From contig CM063108.1 in assembly GCA_031841125.1 (NCBI GenBank), positions 25,533,399 through 25,597,398 of the forward strand: DNA of 64,000 bases. Reading direction: 5' to 3'. The notes under the pieces are model-generated. The model ran no database searches, had not been told where the DNA came from, and saw only the letters and a program-made list of their open reading frames with translations. This document shows, one piece after another, positions 22,501 through 33,427 of the stretch. The translations under genes were made by a program, and so were the position numbers. Every line of letters begins with the position of its first letter. Position 1 is the stretch's first letter. This DNA comes from Acanthococcus lagerstroemiae. Lineage: Eukaryota; Arthropoda; Insecta; Hemiptera; Eriococcidae.

Positions 22501-22612
22501 GGAGAATTAGGCCATTTGAGGAGTTATCTGTCAAAAAGGGCGTCCGTTCAATGTATTTCTTATGGAACGGACGCCCTTTTGACAGATAACTCCTCATTTG
22601 TAAATTCTCCGA
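22501..22612. repeat. Long near-perfect hairpin, MITE-like
   Basis: GAGGAGTTATCTGTCAAAA (from 22518) through GGGCGTCCGTTC (to 22549) is inverted at 22565-22595, with one extra A in the left arm and a 15-base loop. The match continues less exactly outward to GGAGAATT at 22501 and AATTCTCC at 22603-22610. It could be a foldback MITE or a transcribed hairpin. Confidence 0.8.
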
Positions 22613-22639
22613 ATCCCTGCTCCACAGCTCTACTCTCTC

Positions 22640-24650
22640 CAGCCTGAATTGCTATCTGCCTATCAATTTGTTTTTCTGTCTGTGCTGATTGACCTCAGTT
22701 TCTCTCATATCCTCGCGTTTTCTCATTGCAAAGCTAATGAAGAGAAATGAGATGATGGTAGTAATGGGTCAGATTTTTGGTGTACAGAAAGAAAAACTGA
22801 ATGAAAAGTGGGAGTGAGGGGAAAAGACAATAGAGGAATAGCGTCAATTCTGACCTAAAATCATTACTGACTATTGGAAAGGTGGACACCGATCAGCTGG
22901 AGCACAACAAAATTGATTTTATGATGTAAAATAATTACAATTAGATAACTTAAAAGTAGGTGACAATAGTTTCATTAAGATTTTTTTTTTAAACTCTTCT
23001 TGTTTATTTTTATCCTGTTTATTGTGCACAGGCCTTGGAGTAATATACGAAAAACCTAGGTGCTTACAAGCAGATACGTCTCAGTGACTATATTTCAAAC
23101 CGATCAGAAAAAACAAAAAACAAACAACAAGAATTCATGGATTGGATTGGCTGTATTCACTCGCTATATTCATGAAACAGTTTTCCAGCTTATTTTAAAA
23201 GGCGAGTGAAACATATGCATGTAAATCTGGAAGGCGGTACCCATTCTGTTGACCGAAACACTCGTGTATTAGATTTTGGTGAATCGAATAAAAATAAATA
23301 AAATAAAAAACCGTTCAATTTTATAAATTACTAAATTACAATTCCCCGTTTTATTATAAATTGAGGTCTAGAAGAATCGCAGCACCGATAAATCCGGTAA
23401 TGTTCGATTCGCTTCTGAGCCATAAATTATTTTACACTTTTACCCGCTGATACAGCAAAAATATTTGATGAAAAAAACATCCGGAAATTTCTTTAATACG
23501 TGAATTGTAAAATTCATTCGAGTGTAAACAATATCATAAATTTCAGCAGAAGCCTTTTACAGTTTTCTCGCTGCTTTTTATTTCTGGGAAAACGGAAACT
23601 TCAATATACTTCTCATTTCTAATAATAGTCGGGGTCAGCATGGTGCCCTTTATTTTCGAAATTTATTCCTTCGTTTCGTATTATCGAAGGTGAATGTTCA
23701 ATTTTTCATATTCTACGCTCGCCGTTCGATATTTTTGAACAATTTAACGCACCGGGGTATTTCTTTCCCCTTCCTTTTTTATTCTCGTAGATTACAACAC
23801 CTCCGAAATATTTTTCCACTTTCTTGTACATAAAGAAAGTCGCGCTTTTTTTTTTAAATTCCGCGCGGTTTCGCGACAAACTTTTCAAAGGTTTTCTTAA
23901 TATTTTCTCCCCTCGTCCAGCTCTTGGCTGCCTATGCCCGGAATCCGTAAAGATTTTTTTCCTGCGTTTGGGTTGTTTGCATATATAACGGTGACAAATC
24001 GAATAGTTTCGTCAACTATTCGGACGTTCTACGCATTATAGAATTCCGAATTCCACACGGACGTGGGTCGTAAACTTGCCGAATGTTGTACGTGAAATTT
24101 TGAACCAAAGAGCGTTTTGAACGCACTTGCTTTCTGTGTGCTGTTTGAGGAAAGTTTAGAGTGGGAAAACAAGAGAGAAGAAGAAGGGGAAAAAAGGAAC
24201 ATTTCGTCGTAATTTGTTCTTCGACATTTCCTCGTCGGTTACCATTAATCTGGTGAACGGTTTGGTTTCACCGAGTGCAAAGCTTTCGGTCGAGCAAGCT
24301 GAAAAATTGAAAAACCCGACTGAAAGTTTAATAAGAAATTCGTGTCTGCGAGCAAAAACTTTTTACGTACTTTCCTTTTTCTTAATTACAGCGCACGACT
24401 TACCACTCCAGCTTCTACTGATTTGTTGCCGAGTGGTTACAGATATTAATGCGGCTGAAGTGAAGATTTTTCTTTTTCTGTTCAACATAAATCAGACTTT
24501 GCTTGTATTCGAAAGTGCACTTAAGGATCGTAGGTACACGGGATAAGTATATACTCAAGTGCAACCGGATTATACGTTCGAGGATAAAAATCTCATCTAT
24601 AAGCCGCCAGCAGCCAGCAAGGATAGGCGGAGATGCTGCACTGCCCACTT
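22640..24650. other. No gene recognised
   Basis: AT-rich sequence with short motif-free frames. A slightly more CpG-rich part lies at about 23620-24110. Confidence 0.35.
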
Positions 24651-24659
24651 GTCCTGGAT

Positions 24660-24742
24660 TGCGAGGACGTAAATGTATGTCCGGAGAAATGTACGTCCAG
24701 AGAGAAGATTTCAAGGACATAAATGTATGTCCAGCGAGAAGA
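24660..24742. repeat. Short tandem duplication with palindromic core
   Basis: AGGACGTAAATGTATGTCC near 24663 recurs as AGGACATAAATGTATGTCC near 24715, with a partial third copy (ATGTACGTCCAGAGAGAAG) between. GGACATAAATGTATGTCC is itself nearly palindromic. Confidence 0.55.
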
Positions 24743-26125
24743 GTAATTATTGCTTATCGATAAGAATCGGTAATAGACGTCCGAAGTGTCTATCTTTTCG
24801 ATTCCTTTAAACTTTGATTACGCTGTGTAGGTGTATCTAGGATTTCGCTCTGAGGACAAATTCATACAAAATTTCTTTGAACTGTTGGAAAGTGAATTAA
24901 ATACCTTCTCGGAAAATCGATTATTTGATTTGGATCCTTCTCTAATGGTACCTGATAGATAAAACAAAAATCATTCAAAATCGAGATCAATGACCTTGAA
25001 AACCTGTAAAGTGTTGAGCACGCACTCGAAAAAATGACCAACACTTGGTCTCAACCCATTTTGGTGGTACTTCAGAAATCGAGTCCAGTTACCTTGGAAG
25101 CCCGTGAATGGGGTACCATTTTGAAAAGTATGCGCGTCATGTCGCAGGCCGATCTGCAACCACTGAAGAGCATTTCCATGTCTTGATTTTAATATTGACT
25201 TGTCAGTAATCGATTAATAATTAGGGTATGAAAGTATGTAAAATGTAAAAAAAAAATCCATAGAAATTTCTATTAAATATTGAAGATGGCTAGAAGAAAT
25301 GAAAATTTCCATGGAAATGTGGACCACTGAACTGAATTGTGAACTTAATTGTGACCATGAAGAGCTAAACCATACGGATTGGCTTCACGCAGTCTACTGA
25401 ACTGAACTGGAAATGAGAGAGAAGAGAAAACAAGAAACCTAGTTCCTTGAGGAGGGTCGGCAAAAGAGCACGCATCTTGACTCTCGACAAGAAATAATGA
25501 AAAAACATGCATTTTACCCTCCCCTACCGAGAGGTAATAAATACCCAGGTACTTGACAAGGGAGCAACAATGTTACATACTGTTTGTTCAGATGATACCA
25601 ATAAAGTAGAAACCAATAGGCAAAAAAAAAAAAAAAGGCGAATTTATTAAGGGGAAGAGAATCAAGAATTTCCCAACTGTTGAAGCAAAAGAACTAAAAA
25701 TTTCCCAACTATTGTTTAAAATTGATTTTGATGTCTTTACTTTGGCACATGAACGAAATTTCCCCAACGTCTGAACTTAATTCCCAAGTATCAGTGCAAA
25801 AAATATCGGTAGCCAAAAATAAATGTGTCTCCTACAGAGACACGTTGTGTAACATGTTAGCCTATAATAGGAATGCGCACAACCTCCGTTTTGTAGGTAA
25901 TTTTTGACCGTAAGGAATGCGCAAAAATAAATGATAGCAATGCGCACAATGAAAATATCTATTGTAGCGGAGATTAATTATAAGACGTGAATATTTGAGA
26001 ACCGCTTTCTCAGTCGTGTGTAAAAATTAGTGTAATCGTTTTGCTTATTAATACAGGAGTGTCTACAATTCAGTGATTATATTTTAGAAAATTATATTCA
26101 AACTGATTGTTCTTTTTTTCTATGT

Positions 26126-26422
26126 TTGTGGGCTGAAGCCCCAACATTAACTTCTCGAACAACCAATGGTGCTGAATCGTTTCATAAACACTTTAAAGAT
26201 AATTTTTATAAATCCAAACCGAATGTACATTTTTTAATAGAAAACTTGCGGCTTTTGCAAAGTCAGACTTATTTAAAAATGCGTGCAAAACCAAGCAAAC
26301 AGGTTGTAAATGAAAAGATCAAGTTTGTAATTTCTGCATATGTTGATTTTAAAGAGAATCATAATGATTTTTTTAAATATTTGAGTCAAATACGCTTTAA
26401 ATGTTTACCAGCTGAATTGTAA
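26126..26422 (+). pseudogene. MULE transposase, C-terminal fragment
   Basis: The 98-codon open frame contains SRTTNGAESFHKHFKDNFY and FLIENLRLLQ, matching the region after the third catalytic acidic residue in insect MULE transposases (RTNNxxEsfH...hP.i..Fi). Only this end of the gene remains; the DDE catalytic core and the zinc finger are absent. It reads toward the right end of the element. Confidence 0.65.
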
Positions 26423-26574
26423 TATTCCAATTTTGATTGTGCCAATATAATAAATTGTCCTTTTTTAAAATTAATTTTTCTTATTTCATTCAGAAAATAC
26501 GAATGTGAAGAAAAAAGGCAAAAAACTATTGTGCGCATTCCTTATATAAATTTTGGCGTATTCCTAGTGTTTTT

Positions 26575-26594
26575 TTTTTTGGGGGGGGGGGGGG
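26575..26594. repeat. T and G homopolymer run
   Basis: A run of T is followed by about 14 G inside the right part of the MULE. Possibly a sequencing-sensitive site. Confidence 0.6.
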
Positions 26595-26664
26595 TTGTAC
26601 GCATTCCTGTACTTTTGCGCATTCCTGTTTTACCGACATGTTATATGCTTTCGTACCCTAATAA

Positions 26665-27510
26665 AAAAATTTCCATGGAAATTTCTGTTAACAACAAGGC
26701 TGCAGACTGTAAATATCAACCTCTGAATTCGTGTCGGGGGAACGTGTCTGGGGGAACGTTACGGTTTTCGCTTAGATATACCCAGTAATAAGAGCATATA
26801 AAATGCTGAAAATAAATATTTCCATGGAAATGTCAACCACTTGTTACTTTTCGTCCCATGGGGGCAGAAAGTTTCTTTTTGTCCCTGTTTTGTCTTTTTT
26901 TAGCCTGTTCTGCTTTGTTTCTACGCCTGCATCAAAACGTCGTATGTTTGACCCTCAAAGGCGTTACAAAATAACGTCTTGTTTTGAGAATGTATAAGAA
27001 AAATTTCTTTATGAGGACAGCACCAGAAATTTCGAACGGTTCAACTACCGAGTCATTAAGTACCTATACTTTCTAAATGAGAGTCAGCGGGTATAGAATA
27101 GAGAGGGTAAGTACAACCGAAAGAAAGTGCAATTTAATTTGGTTTAAATTGTAGACCAAGGAAAAGAAAATATAAAACTTCGTTTTTTTTCAAATTACAG
27201 TGTTTGCATTGTCTGTATTACATACAGGAGTGGGAATAAGAGCGCTGTAGATACGAAAAGAAAAAAAAGAAACCACAAACCTACCAGAGTTAGGTAGCTG
27301 TTTACTCGCTAATGACGACTCCATTGTCTATAGAAATAATATTCTGTTCCGCCTCGGGCTATTTTTTTAAAAAATTTTTCCATTTGCAGACCTCGTATCC
27401 AGTTTCGTATTTATATATTTTTATTAAGTTTGATTTTGATGCGCTTGAAAGCTTTGGTAATCACACAATTATTTTAATTCAATATGAAAAATTAGTTATT
27501 TTTTAAGAGC
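26665..27510. other. No gene recognised
   Basis: AT-rich. ATTTCCATGGAAAT occurs near 26671 and 26818, as it also does near 25311, suggesting a shared dispersed motif around the TIR element. Confidence 0.35.
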
Positions 27511-27514
27511 TGTT

Positions 27515-29640
27515 ATCATTGGGAATTCTCGTCAGACCACCGATCTGTAAAATGCAAAATCAAGTTAAGTCGATCAACTTTTTCCCCCTCAGAAAGTAGT
27601 AGACACCTCGAGAGCGAACAACAGTGGCAACTTATGGATCCCAGTACGCAGGAGGCTAGAAGCCGAGGAAATGCTCAACGAAAAATTGAGCATAATAAAA
27701 TGGAAAGAAACAGACTCGTCTAATTTTCAGGATAACTAGAAAAATCAATCAACCTGACTCTCAAAAAGGTAGGAATTGACAGAAAACAAATAAAAACAGA
27801 CGACAAATTGAGTTTCAGCACAAAACAATCAATTTGGAACCGAACGGAAATCAAACAAAAAATTAATCTTGTGGTAAGAGAACAGAACGAGTTAATTGAA
27901 TTAAGGAAACTGATAAAAAGAAAATCAGGGAGGATATTGCCCGATTTGAACACGAAATTGTGGAAAATATTATTGAAAGCACATGGTCTACCAAACAAAC
28001 ATGTAGGGCCGTTTCTAAAGGAAAATGCCTCCTCCCAAAAATTAAAAACAAACGAGGGGAAACATTCAGTGATTGCGAAAAAATAGCCAAACTAGCCACG
28101 GAATTTTGTAGGGAACTATACTCAGACAAGAGACCGAAAGACGGCAACCCAGATAGCTGGCAAGAAAATGTGCACAACAAGGAAGAAATCCCCTCCCCCC
28201 CATAAGTCCCACAGAAATCGAACAAACCTTCAAGAGACTAAAACCAGTTCGAGCCTCAGGGCCAGATGGAATTGAGAACGAAAACTTGAAAACATTCAGG
28301 AAAATCTAAGCAGAACCATTGGCTGACCTGTTCAACTGGGTGCTCTCCTCAGGTCTCCCCCCCCCCCATGACAATTGTGTGATTCAGAGATCACCTTACT
28401 CCATAAGAAAGGAGACCGAGCCGAGATCAATAATTATCACCCAATTAGCCTGTCCTCGAATATTAGGAAGGGATTTGTGAAACTTCTGAAAAATCGGTAT
28501 TTACAAGATTGTAGACGACAGCCAGGGGAGCAGGCAGGATTCCGAAAAACTTTTAGTACAATAGACCACATTCAAACACTCAGTCAACTATTAGAAAAAA
28601 TCAACGAATTCAACATAAAGTTGGCAATTATGTTTAGAGATCTTAATAAAGCTTTCGACTTTCTCTCCCATGACAAAATTTGGCTTATGTTAGCTCAGCA
28701 AAAGGTTCCGATGAAAACTCTAAAGCCAAATCAAACTGGATAAAGAAAGTGAGTGGTTCGGGGTCAAACGCGGTGTGAAACAAGGGGATCCACTCTCCCC
28801 AAACATTTTTAAGGTAGTCTTAGAACATATTTTTCGGCAGATTAATTGGCAAGGAAGAGGGATCAAAATGAAAAAGAGAGATCAAAACTTATTCCACTAC
28901 AAATAAATAATCTCAGGCTTGCAGACAACATCGCGATTATAGCAAAAGACGGGGACGAACTTAGGGCCATGGCAGAGGATCTGAGGGTTGGCTTCACAAT
29001 CAACCAGGATAAGACAAAAATCTTAACAAATATCAAATACCTTGGCGAAATCAAAATTGATAATGTGAAAATAGAAGAGGTTACGGAATATAGGTATTTA
29101 GGACAGATTTTATCAACCATAATTAAAACAGAAAAAGAGTTGAAAATCCGTAGGGCGAATGCCTGGAAAGCATTCAAAGAAAAATACTAAAGAGCAAAAT
29201 GAAATTGATCACCAAAATAAGAATTTGGGAAAGTACTGTTTTCCCTGTCCTGACCTACGGGACTCAGACCTGGGCCCACCATTAAAAAACAGGAAATAAA
29301 GATTCAGATAACCCAGAACTCAATGTTGAGGAGCATTCTCCAAGTGAAACTAAGACGTAAAAATAGACGAAATAGTTAACAAGACTAAAGCCAAAAATAT
29401 CTGGGTTGAGAATCCGGACTTAAATGGAACAAGATCCTGACAACATGGGTCCCACTTCAAGGCAAGAGGAGATGAGGCAGACCAGTCAGGAGATGGGCTG
29501 ACGAACTGGTGCATGGCGTGGGGCTCGAATGGATATACCTGGCTAGAGATAGGGACAAATGGAGAGAAGTGACGGAGAGCTATACCCAGAAATGGGTAGT
29601 CGAAGGAAAAGTCAGTAAGAGGTGAATTCGCCTACCTACC
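27515..29640 (+). mobile_element. RTE-like LINE, second copy, 5'-truncated and decayed
   Basis: The plus strand starts at the end of the endonuclease (a SSDHRSVKCK-like segment near 27530) and runs through the reverse transcriptase to a C-terminal tail with WADELVHGVGLEW-like residues near 29490-29540. It shares motif order with the minus-strand copy at 990-4070 (KGDR...NYxPISLSSNI and YRYLGQI) but the proteins differ clearly, so it is a separate lineage or an old relative. Many stops and shifts are present. Confidence 0.7.
28200..29190 (+). pseudogene. Reverse transcriptase of the second RTE-like copy
   Basis: Pieces are ITLLHKKGDRAEINNYHPIS and QAGFRKTFSTIDHIQTL (28375-28743), then FRDLNKAFDFLSHDKIW, where the usual catalytic D is kept. 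A GVKQGDPLSP-like segment follows near 28770-28800, and LRLADNIAIIAKDGDE near 28915, where the catalytic YADD has become LADN. Last is YRYLGQILSTIIKTE near 29090. The YADD change alone would abolish activity. Confidence 0.7.
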
Positions 29641-30358
29641 ATAAATACTTCCTTAGATTTTTGATTTCAAAAGTGTTTCCTAATTGGGCTAAGCTCAAAG
29701 ATGAAAAAAAAAATCTCTAGGAAGATGTTGACTAGCAGAACTCGAAAGTAGATCAAGAAAATGTCCTGGATTCGAGTGCCCTTAGCGTTTCTTCTGCAGG
29801 GAGTAAGCAGAATGATGAAAATGAAAAAGTCACCGTTGGAATTTGTGGCGTTTTTCATTCCGAAGTGAGCCACATAGATCTTTCTCCGTGCGAGATTTTG
29901 ACAGGTTTGAGAGAGAAAACATTGTGTAATTTTGCTATTATTTGAAAACACCTTGTTATCGACCTTGTGAGAAGTGAGATAAAATAGCAAAATTATTCGT
30001 GTTTAATTCGTGAGATGCAGCGATTCGCTTACTCTGTGATTTCACTCCATTTTGCTCTGTTCTGTTCCACTCCACTCGAAGCAGAGTTACAGGATATGCG
30101 GGTTTTTCGGGTTTTGCGAGAGAGAAGTATTCAGTCTCCGAACAATAGCGAGGGCATTCGAAATCAAAGAAACGAGAGCATATGAAGAAATCAAATCAAA
30201 AAACCTTTATTGAGGTATTATTGTGTATCTAATACGTAGTCGTTTAGGATTTAGAGGCCCCAAAGTGGGACTCGCTCCCCTTTGACCCATACCGGGCAAA
30301 GGTTTTCTGTAGATGCTCCCGTTCATTTATATTCCTCGCTATTTTTTAAAAGTTATTA

Positions 30359-30745
30359 CAGGGTGTCTACAGGTGCTGAGAAGTCCTTCAAGTCCTGAAT
30401 TTTAAAAGTAGGTCTTAAAAGTCCTAAAAAGTGCTGAAATTTAAAAAAGAAATTGAATAGTCCTTCATTTTTGTTACAAATACTCAAAAATAGTTTTTTT
30501 TACGATTCCTATACTTCATATATGAATGGTCATTAGAAAGTGTAGCGCAGGATCTATATTCGCAAGAAGGGGGAAATTGGGGAAGCAAAAAGGAGGGAGA
30601 GGTAAAGTGGATGAAACAATTGGAAACCAAAAAAAGATTTGCACACTCGGGAAAAAGATGGTAAATATTCCGGCTGAAGTCCTACAAAGGGTCATGACAA
30701 AGTACTTCATTTTTACTTTTCAATTTCTGTAGACACCCTGTATTA
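30359..30745. mobile_element. MITE with CAGGGTGTCTACAG termini, copy 1
   Basis: CAGGGTGTCTACAG at 30359 is inverted as CTGTAGACACCCTG ending near 30742. The inside has AAGTCCT/AAAGTCCTAAAA runs seen in related copies. The terminal sequence is like that of a widespread hAT-type MITE group in animals; no transposase is present. Confidence 0.7.
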
Positions 30746-30910
30746 CTTATTAGAAATTTATTAATGTTGTCTTCCCATCTTAACTTTTGTTTACCTCTTC
30801 TTCTGTTGCTGTCCAACGGTTGCCAAAAGGTGGCCCTATAGGTCCATCGGTCGTCTCTCAGATGAGAGATGTATCCTGCTCATCCCAATTTTATTTTTCT
30901 ATATCGATAA
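30745..30910 (-). mobile_element. LINE C-terminal fragment
   Basis: On the minus strand a short stretch reads HLRDDRWTYRATFWQPLD followed by NRRRGKQKLRWEDNIN, matching the RRGRPxxRWxDDI tail near the C-terminus of RTE/R4-like reverse transcriptases. Only about 50 codons survive. Confidence 0.5.
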
Positions 30911-31489
30911 AGCGGGGGTTATTAATCAGTCCATAGTAAAAACAGATCTAACCGAGAGCGACAAAATATAAACTGGAACTAAACTAACCTGATGTCCTGC
31001 CTGGCGGATCGAGAGAGGAAGAAGGAGGGTGAGTTATGAAAATTAAGAAGAAAAAAGAAAACAAGAAAAAAAAGAAGAACGTGATTCAGAAAAGATCACG
31101 TATAGGAAGTACAAATATGCAGGCGACAAAAGACGTTCCTTAGACGCTCACATCGTGCTACGCAGAAAGTACGCAGGCAGGATGAGTATGAAAATGTACA
31201 TTAGAGAGGAGAGAGTCACAGCAGGCACACTCTAGTTTTCTAACTTGCTACCTGAGCTGATTTTTTTTTTCTTAAATTACCATTTTTTTTCTTCTTAGGA
31301 AAGTGGTAGAACAGTCTTCTATAGTCAAATAAAAGAATTCGCCTTCTCTTAAAACGTGGTTAATTAGCTCTTTAAGCCTAATCTGACTACTGCCTGTTCC
31401 CGTTGAGAATGATTAATTAATTCTTCTTTATGCCGGATTACTCTTGATATTTATTTACTCCGGACATTTTAACAGCCAAGTACAAATTT

Positions 31490-32560
31490 GTGATTGTTTT
31501 ATCACAGTGAACTAAGTAGCTTTGTCGAATCCTGTATGAATATTAGTCTACTTTGAACAGAATTGGCAATATTTTTTGACTCTAAGCTAACCTTTGTTCC
31601 CCTCAGAAAAGGCAAGGCACCTATTCGGCTTTGTTTACAAAACTCCTTTTCAAATACCAAAATACATCTGACTTTACTTTTCATTAGTTGGATCAAATTT
31701 GGAATTTGGATTGATAATATGGCACTTTGCTACAAAGAAACTGACTCCATTGGTTAAAAAAATTCAAGAAAAATTCCTACAATAATTCTTATGTAAAAAA
31801 CGATTTTAATACGATTCCAGTGAGCTAACCTGTTGTAAATTACTTGTGGGGTACTTAATACAATAGTTAGAAACTCGTTGGTAAGTGGCAGTGGTCATTT
31901 TTATTAATAATTTGTTACTTCTCACATTGTGAACTCAAACCTGCTTGATAAAATCCCATTTAATGTACCAAGACTTTAGGCGTGTTAATATTTCGGTCAC
32001 CTCAACACAAAATAATTTTTTTTTAAATTCCGCTATTATGAGAAGTACGAGGATATGTAATGAAATCTTAAGTGAATATAAACATTTAGATATCTTGGAC
32101 CCGAAAGTGAAGGGATGCCTGATATTAACTTTACGTAAGATGAAAATATTGAAAATGGACTATCAACTTCAACTTCAATATTTTTTTCCCTCCTCTGTAT
32201 TGAATCTTAATAAATCAAACATTTTATGTCTGATTAATTGTGTATGAGTTGATTACTACCTGGCTGAGTGAATGTGGGAATGGGTGCATGAATCTTGTGT
32301 GGGTGGTATGCGTATATGGGAGTGGGCATCAAGGGAGAAGGTAGAAGCTGGATGTAGTTTGCGCCTGAGCTGTTGGCTCAGTTATATGTCGTACGATTTC
32401 TCTTCATTTTATCCATTTTTTACAGTTTTATACACATACCGATTAGCTATTGTAACTTTATGTACCTCAACTGCTTCCCTGCCCCGAATTGGACTCGCCT
32501 GTGGGAAGGGGAGGGTAAAATACCGTCTAATATATAAATAAACTTGGTGAATTTTCACGC
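31490..32560 (+). mobile_element. Jockey/CR1-like LINE, 3' end
   Basis: FDSKLTFVPL near 31570, then a GFVYKT-like and LVGSNLEFG-like segment in neighbouring frames (31620-31700), match the thumb region of Jockey/CR1 proteins. Broken coding continues to about 32250. A 3' UTR follows, ending with ATATATAAATAAAC near 32530. Protein and 3' UTR differ from the LINE at 9150-12985, so it is another family or an old copy. Confidence 0.6.
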
Positions 32561-32928
32561 AAATCGACTTGTGCAGACCTTAGGTGCATACTGACTAGGG
32601 CGAATGTTTTCTGTACCTTCTACCTACACACTGCATACTCGACACAATGACATCGTGAATGTTTGTGTGCATGTGTATTGTGTATATGTATGTGAGGAAA
32701 AGGCCTGAAGAAATCTCAACTGTATGTAGGCCGACAGAGACGAAATTGCTCGGACCATTTTCTGGGCATGTCTAACCCTGAGCGTCACAGGTTTTCCTTT
32801 TTTCCATTCATTCAGTTTTGGTACACGAGATTACGAAACGTTGAAAATTGACCGACTGATAAATGTCCGCGTACCTCGGACTAAACTTTTCCGTTTGTGT
32901 TTTTCTCTTTTTTCTCTTTTTTTTTCAG

Positions 32929-33123
32929 ATGTACTGTATTCATTCATCTGCGTCCATCCAGCAGCAAAAAATTAACGTTTTGTTTCGTTTTCTGTTACAG
33001 GTACGCGTTCGTTCGAATTAATCACGAAACAATGAGAATTCCGTTTTCATTTGCATCGTGTCGGCCCCGGCCCACGAAAATAGGCCGGCTGAAAAATGAC
33101 GACCGCTGGCGCGCTTAACGGCG
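32929..33123 (+). other. Probable 5' untranslated exon region of the three-exon gene
   Basis: A polypyrimidine tract ending TTTTTTTCAG lies at 32928 and a second acceptor-like TTCTGTTACAG at 33000. CAG followed by GTACGC at 33001 could also act as a donor, giving a 72-base exon. Which is used cannot be decided by reading. The CpG-rich sequence up to the ATG at 33124 is consistent with exon sequence. Confidence 0.35.
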
Positions 33124-33427
33124 ATGAATTATCGCAACTACAATAGCCTAGATAGGTGTAGAAATGACCGAGACCAGGATCCCGAGTTCGACGATTTCGG
33201 CTTCGATAGGCGTCGATTCGGCTCGGGACGATACGTGAGAAACGAATTAGACTCGATTTCTATCAAACACGATAATCCGGATTTGGTGCAATTCGGCAAT
33301 AATATAAACAGCCTTAAACGACGCCACGAAGATGGCTGCCACAGTGATACGGGTAACATGTACGATGCCCGGCTTACATCCAGCACCTACAAATACGCTT
33401 CCTGCGACTGCTCGGGCAATTGCAAAG
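33124..33427 (+). CDS. Three-exon membrane protein gene, coding exon 1
   Basis: ATG at 33124 opens 101 codons plus one base. The frame uses GC-rich codons unlike the AT-rich surroundings and ends at AAAG followed by GTCTGT, a plausible donor. The encoded segment is polar and charged, rich in Asp, Arg and Asn, with no signal peptide, and ends with closely spaced cysteines (residues 94, 96 and 100). It would form the first part of a long N-terminal region before the membrane helix encoded by exon 2. The leftover G joins the AA at the start of exon 2 to make a Glu codon, so the phase (1) fits. I do not recognise the family. Confidence 0.6.

Larger units (their letters stand above)
25860..26634 (+). 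mobile_element. MULE-type DNA transposon, internally deleted
   Basis: The 9-base AACATGTTA (25851-25859) and GACATGTTA (26635-26643) flank the element and differ at one base, as expected for a Mutator-like 9-bp target duplication. The subterminal regions carry inverted GGAATGCGCA motifs: three on the left (near 25870, 25915 and 25940) and three on the right (near 26533, 26600 and 26617). A transposase C-terminus lies inside. At 775 bp it is far too short to be autonomous. Confidence 0.7.
25221..26661. mobile_element. Non-autonomous TIR element, split by a MULE fragment
   Basis: TTAGGGTATGAAAGTATG at 25221 is inverted at the right end as CATATGCTTTCGTACCCTAA-type sequence ending at 26661; about 21 of 26 bases pair. 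Without the MULE inside, the element is about 0.65 kb. No transposase of its own is seen. Internally it holds an AATTCCCAAGTATCA unit that also occurs near 58160. Confidence 0.6.
30095..31215. repeat. Unclassified repeat family A, copy 1 (interrupted)
   Basis: Two parts match the uninterrupted copy at 36795-37175. They are GAGAGAGAAG...GCGAGGGCATTCGAAATCAAA (about 30110-30170) and CTGATGTCCTGCCTGGCGGATCGA...GACGCTCACATCGTGCTACGC (about 30988-31158). About 0.76 kb of other DNA (a MITE and a LINE tail) sits between them. Confidence 0.6.
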
